Shown piece after piece: positions 63,996 to 64,000 of a stretch of DNA of 64,000 nucleotides. Position numbers and translations under genes: made by a program. The stretch comes from Halorussus sp. MSC15.2 (GTDB lineage: Archaea > Halobacteriota > Halobacteria > Halobacteriales > Haladaptataceae): positions 124,001 to 188,000 of the forward strand of contig NZ_VSLZ01000002.1 of the NCBI RefSeq assembly GCF_010747475.1. Reading direction: 5' to 3'. Positions within the stretch are counted from its first letter, which is position 1. Every line of letters begins with the position of its first letter. The notes below the pieces were generated by a model that was not told the DNA's origin, ran no database searches, and saw only the letters and a list, made by a program, of their open reading frames with translations.

Positions 63996-64000
63996 TGGCC
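63995..64000 (+). CDS. start of the next gene, probably DppC-type permease
   Basis: Only ATG GCC is in the window. The overlap with the DppB stop (TGATG) and the usual DppB-DppC order make a second permease likely. Nothing more can be seen. Confidence 0.35.

Overview
The window is from the chromosome of a halophilic archaeon (class Halobacteria). The DNA is GC-rich, the proteins are rich in Asp and Glu, and many genes start at an ATG about 25 bases after an archaeal TATA box. Tat signals with lipoboxes, a HalOD1 output domain, an HTH_10/Bat-type regulator and a NuoABCDHIJKLMN complex without NuoEFG all point the same way. I do not assign a genus.

Layout. 1-6.9 kb holds acyl-CoA and acetyl-CoA synthetases, a helix-hairpin-helix protein, small membrane and lipoprotein genes, and the methylmalonyl-CoA mutase catalytic subunit. 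6.9-13.35 kb is a one-strand accessory cluster: ABC ATPase, ABC permease, a 60-residue protein, two tandem 37/38-residue peptides, an unrecognised 447-residue protein, and a second ABC ATPase and permease. 13.5-15.9 kb has a CBS plus ParB-like protein and a TrkA-N/DHH phosphoesterase. 16.2-26.6 kb is the respiratory complex I operon. 27-33.9 kb has purK-purE, an Agl23-type membrane protein, ribH, an aminotransferase and a sugar porter. 34.2-43.1 kb is a nucleoside uptake and salvage region: uridine phosphorylase, cytidine deaminase, and a BMP-type ABC transporter with two substrate-binding paralogues. 43.2-46.2 kb has a glmM-like mutase and small conserved proteins. 46.3-50.1 kb encodes a secretion/pilus ATPase and a double-domain membrane platform protein. 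50.2-56.2 kb has a Trm9-like methyltransferase, tRNA-Gly(TCC), a Tp34-like protein, a large Bat-type sensor-regulator, a HalOD1 protein and a zinc ribbon. 56.4-64 kb has a DUF2298 membrane protein, initiator tRNA-Met, a DJ-1/PfpI protein and the start of a dipeptide ABC operon.

The most interesting part is the 6.9-13.35 kb cluster. The two tandem peptides share a near-identical N-terminal half (SLSDLTEVAQTS) and differ at the C-terminal end, as leader-plus-core precursors do. They have AT-rich upstream DNA with a perfect hairpin and lie between two ABC export-type transporters. The 60-residue protein carries a related motif, VTLKSLTE. I read this as a candidate undescribed archaeal peptide-natural-product or signalling-peptide system. 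No known maturase is visible, so that is an inference.

A caution: five otherwise conserved genes are broken by six frameshifts, and every one is consistent with loss of exactly one base. This looks like residual sequencing or assembly error rather than gene decay.
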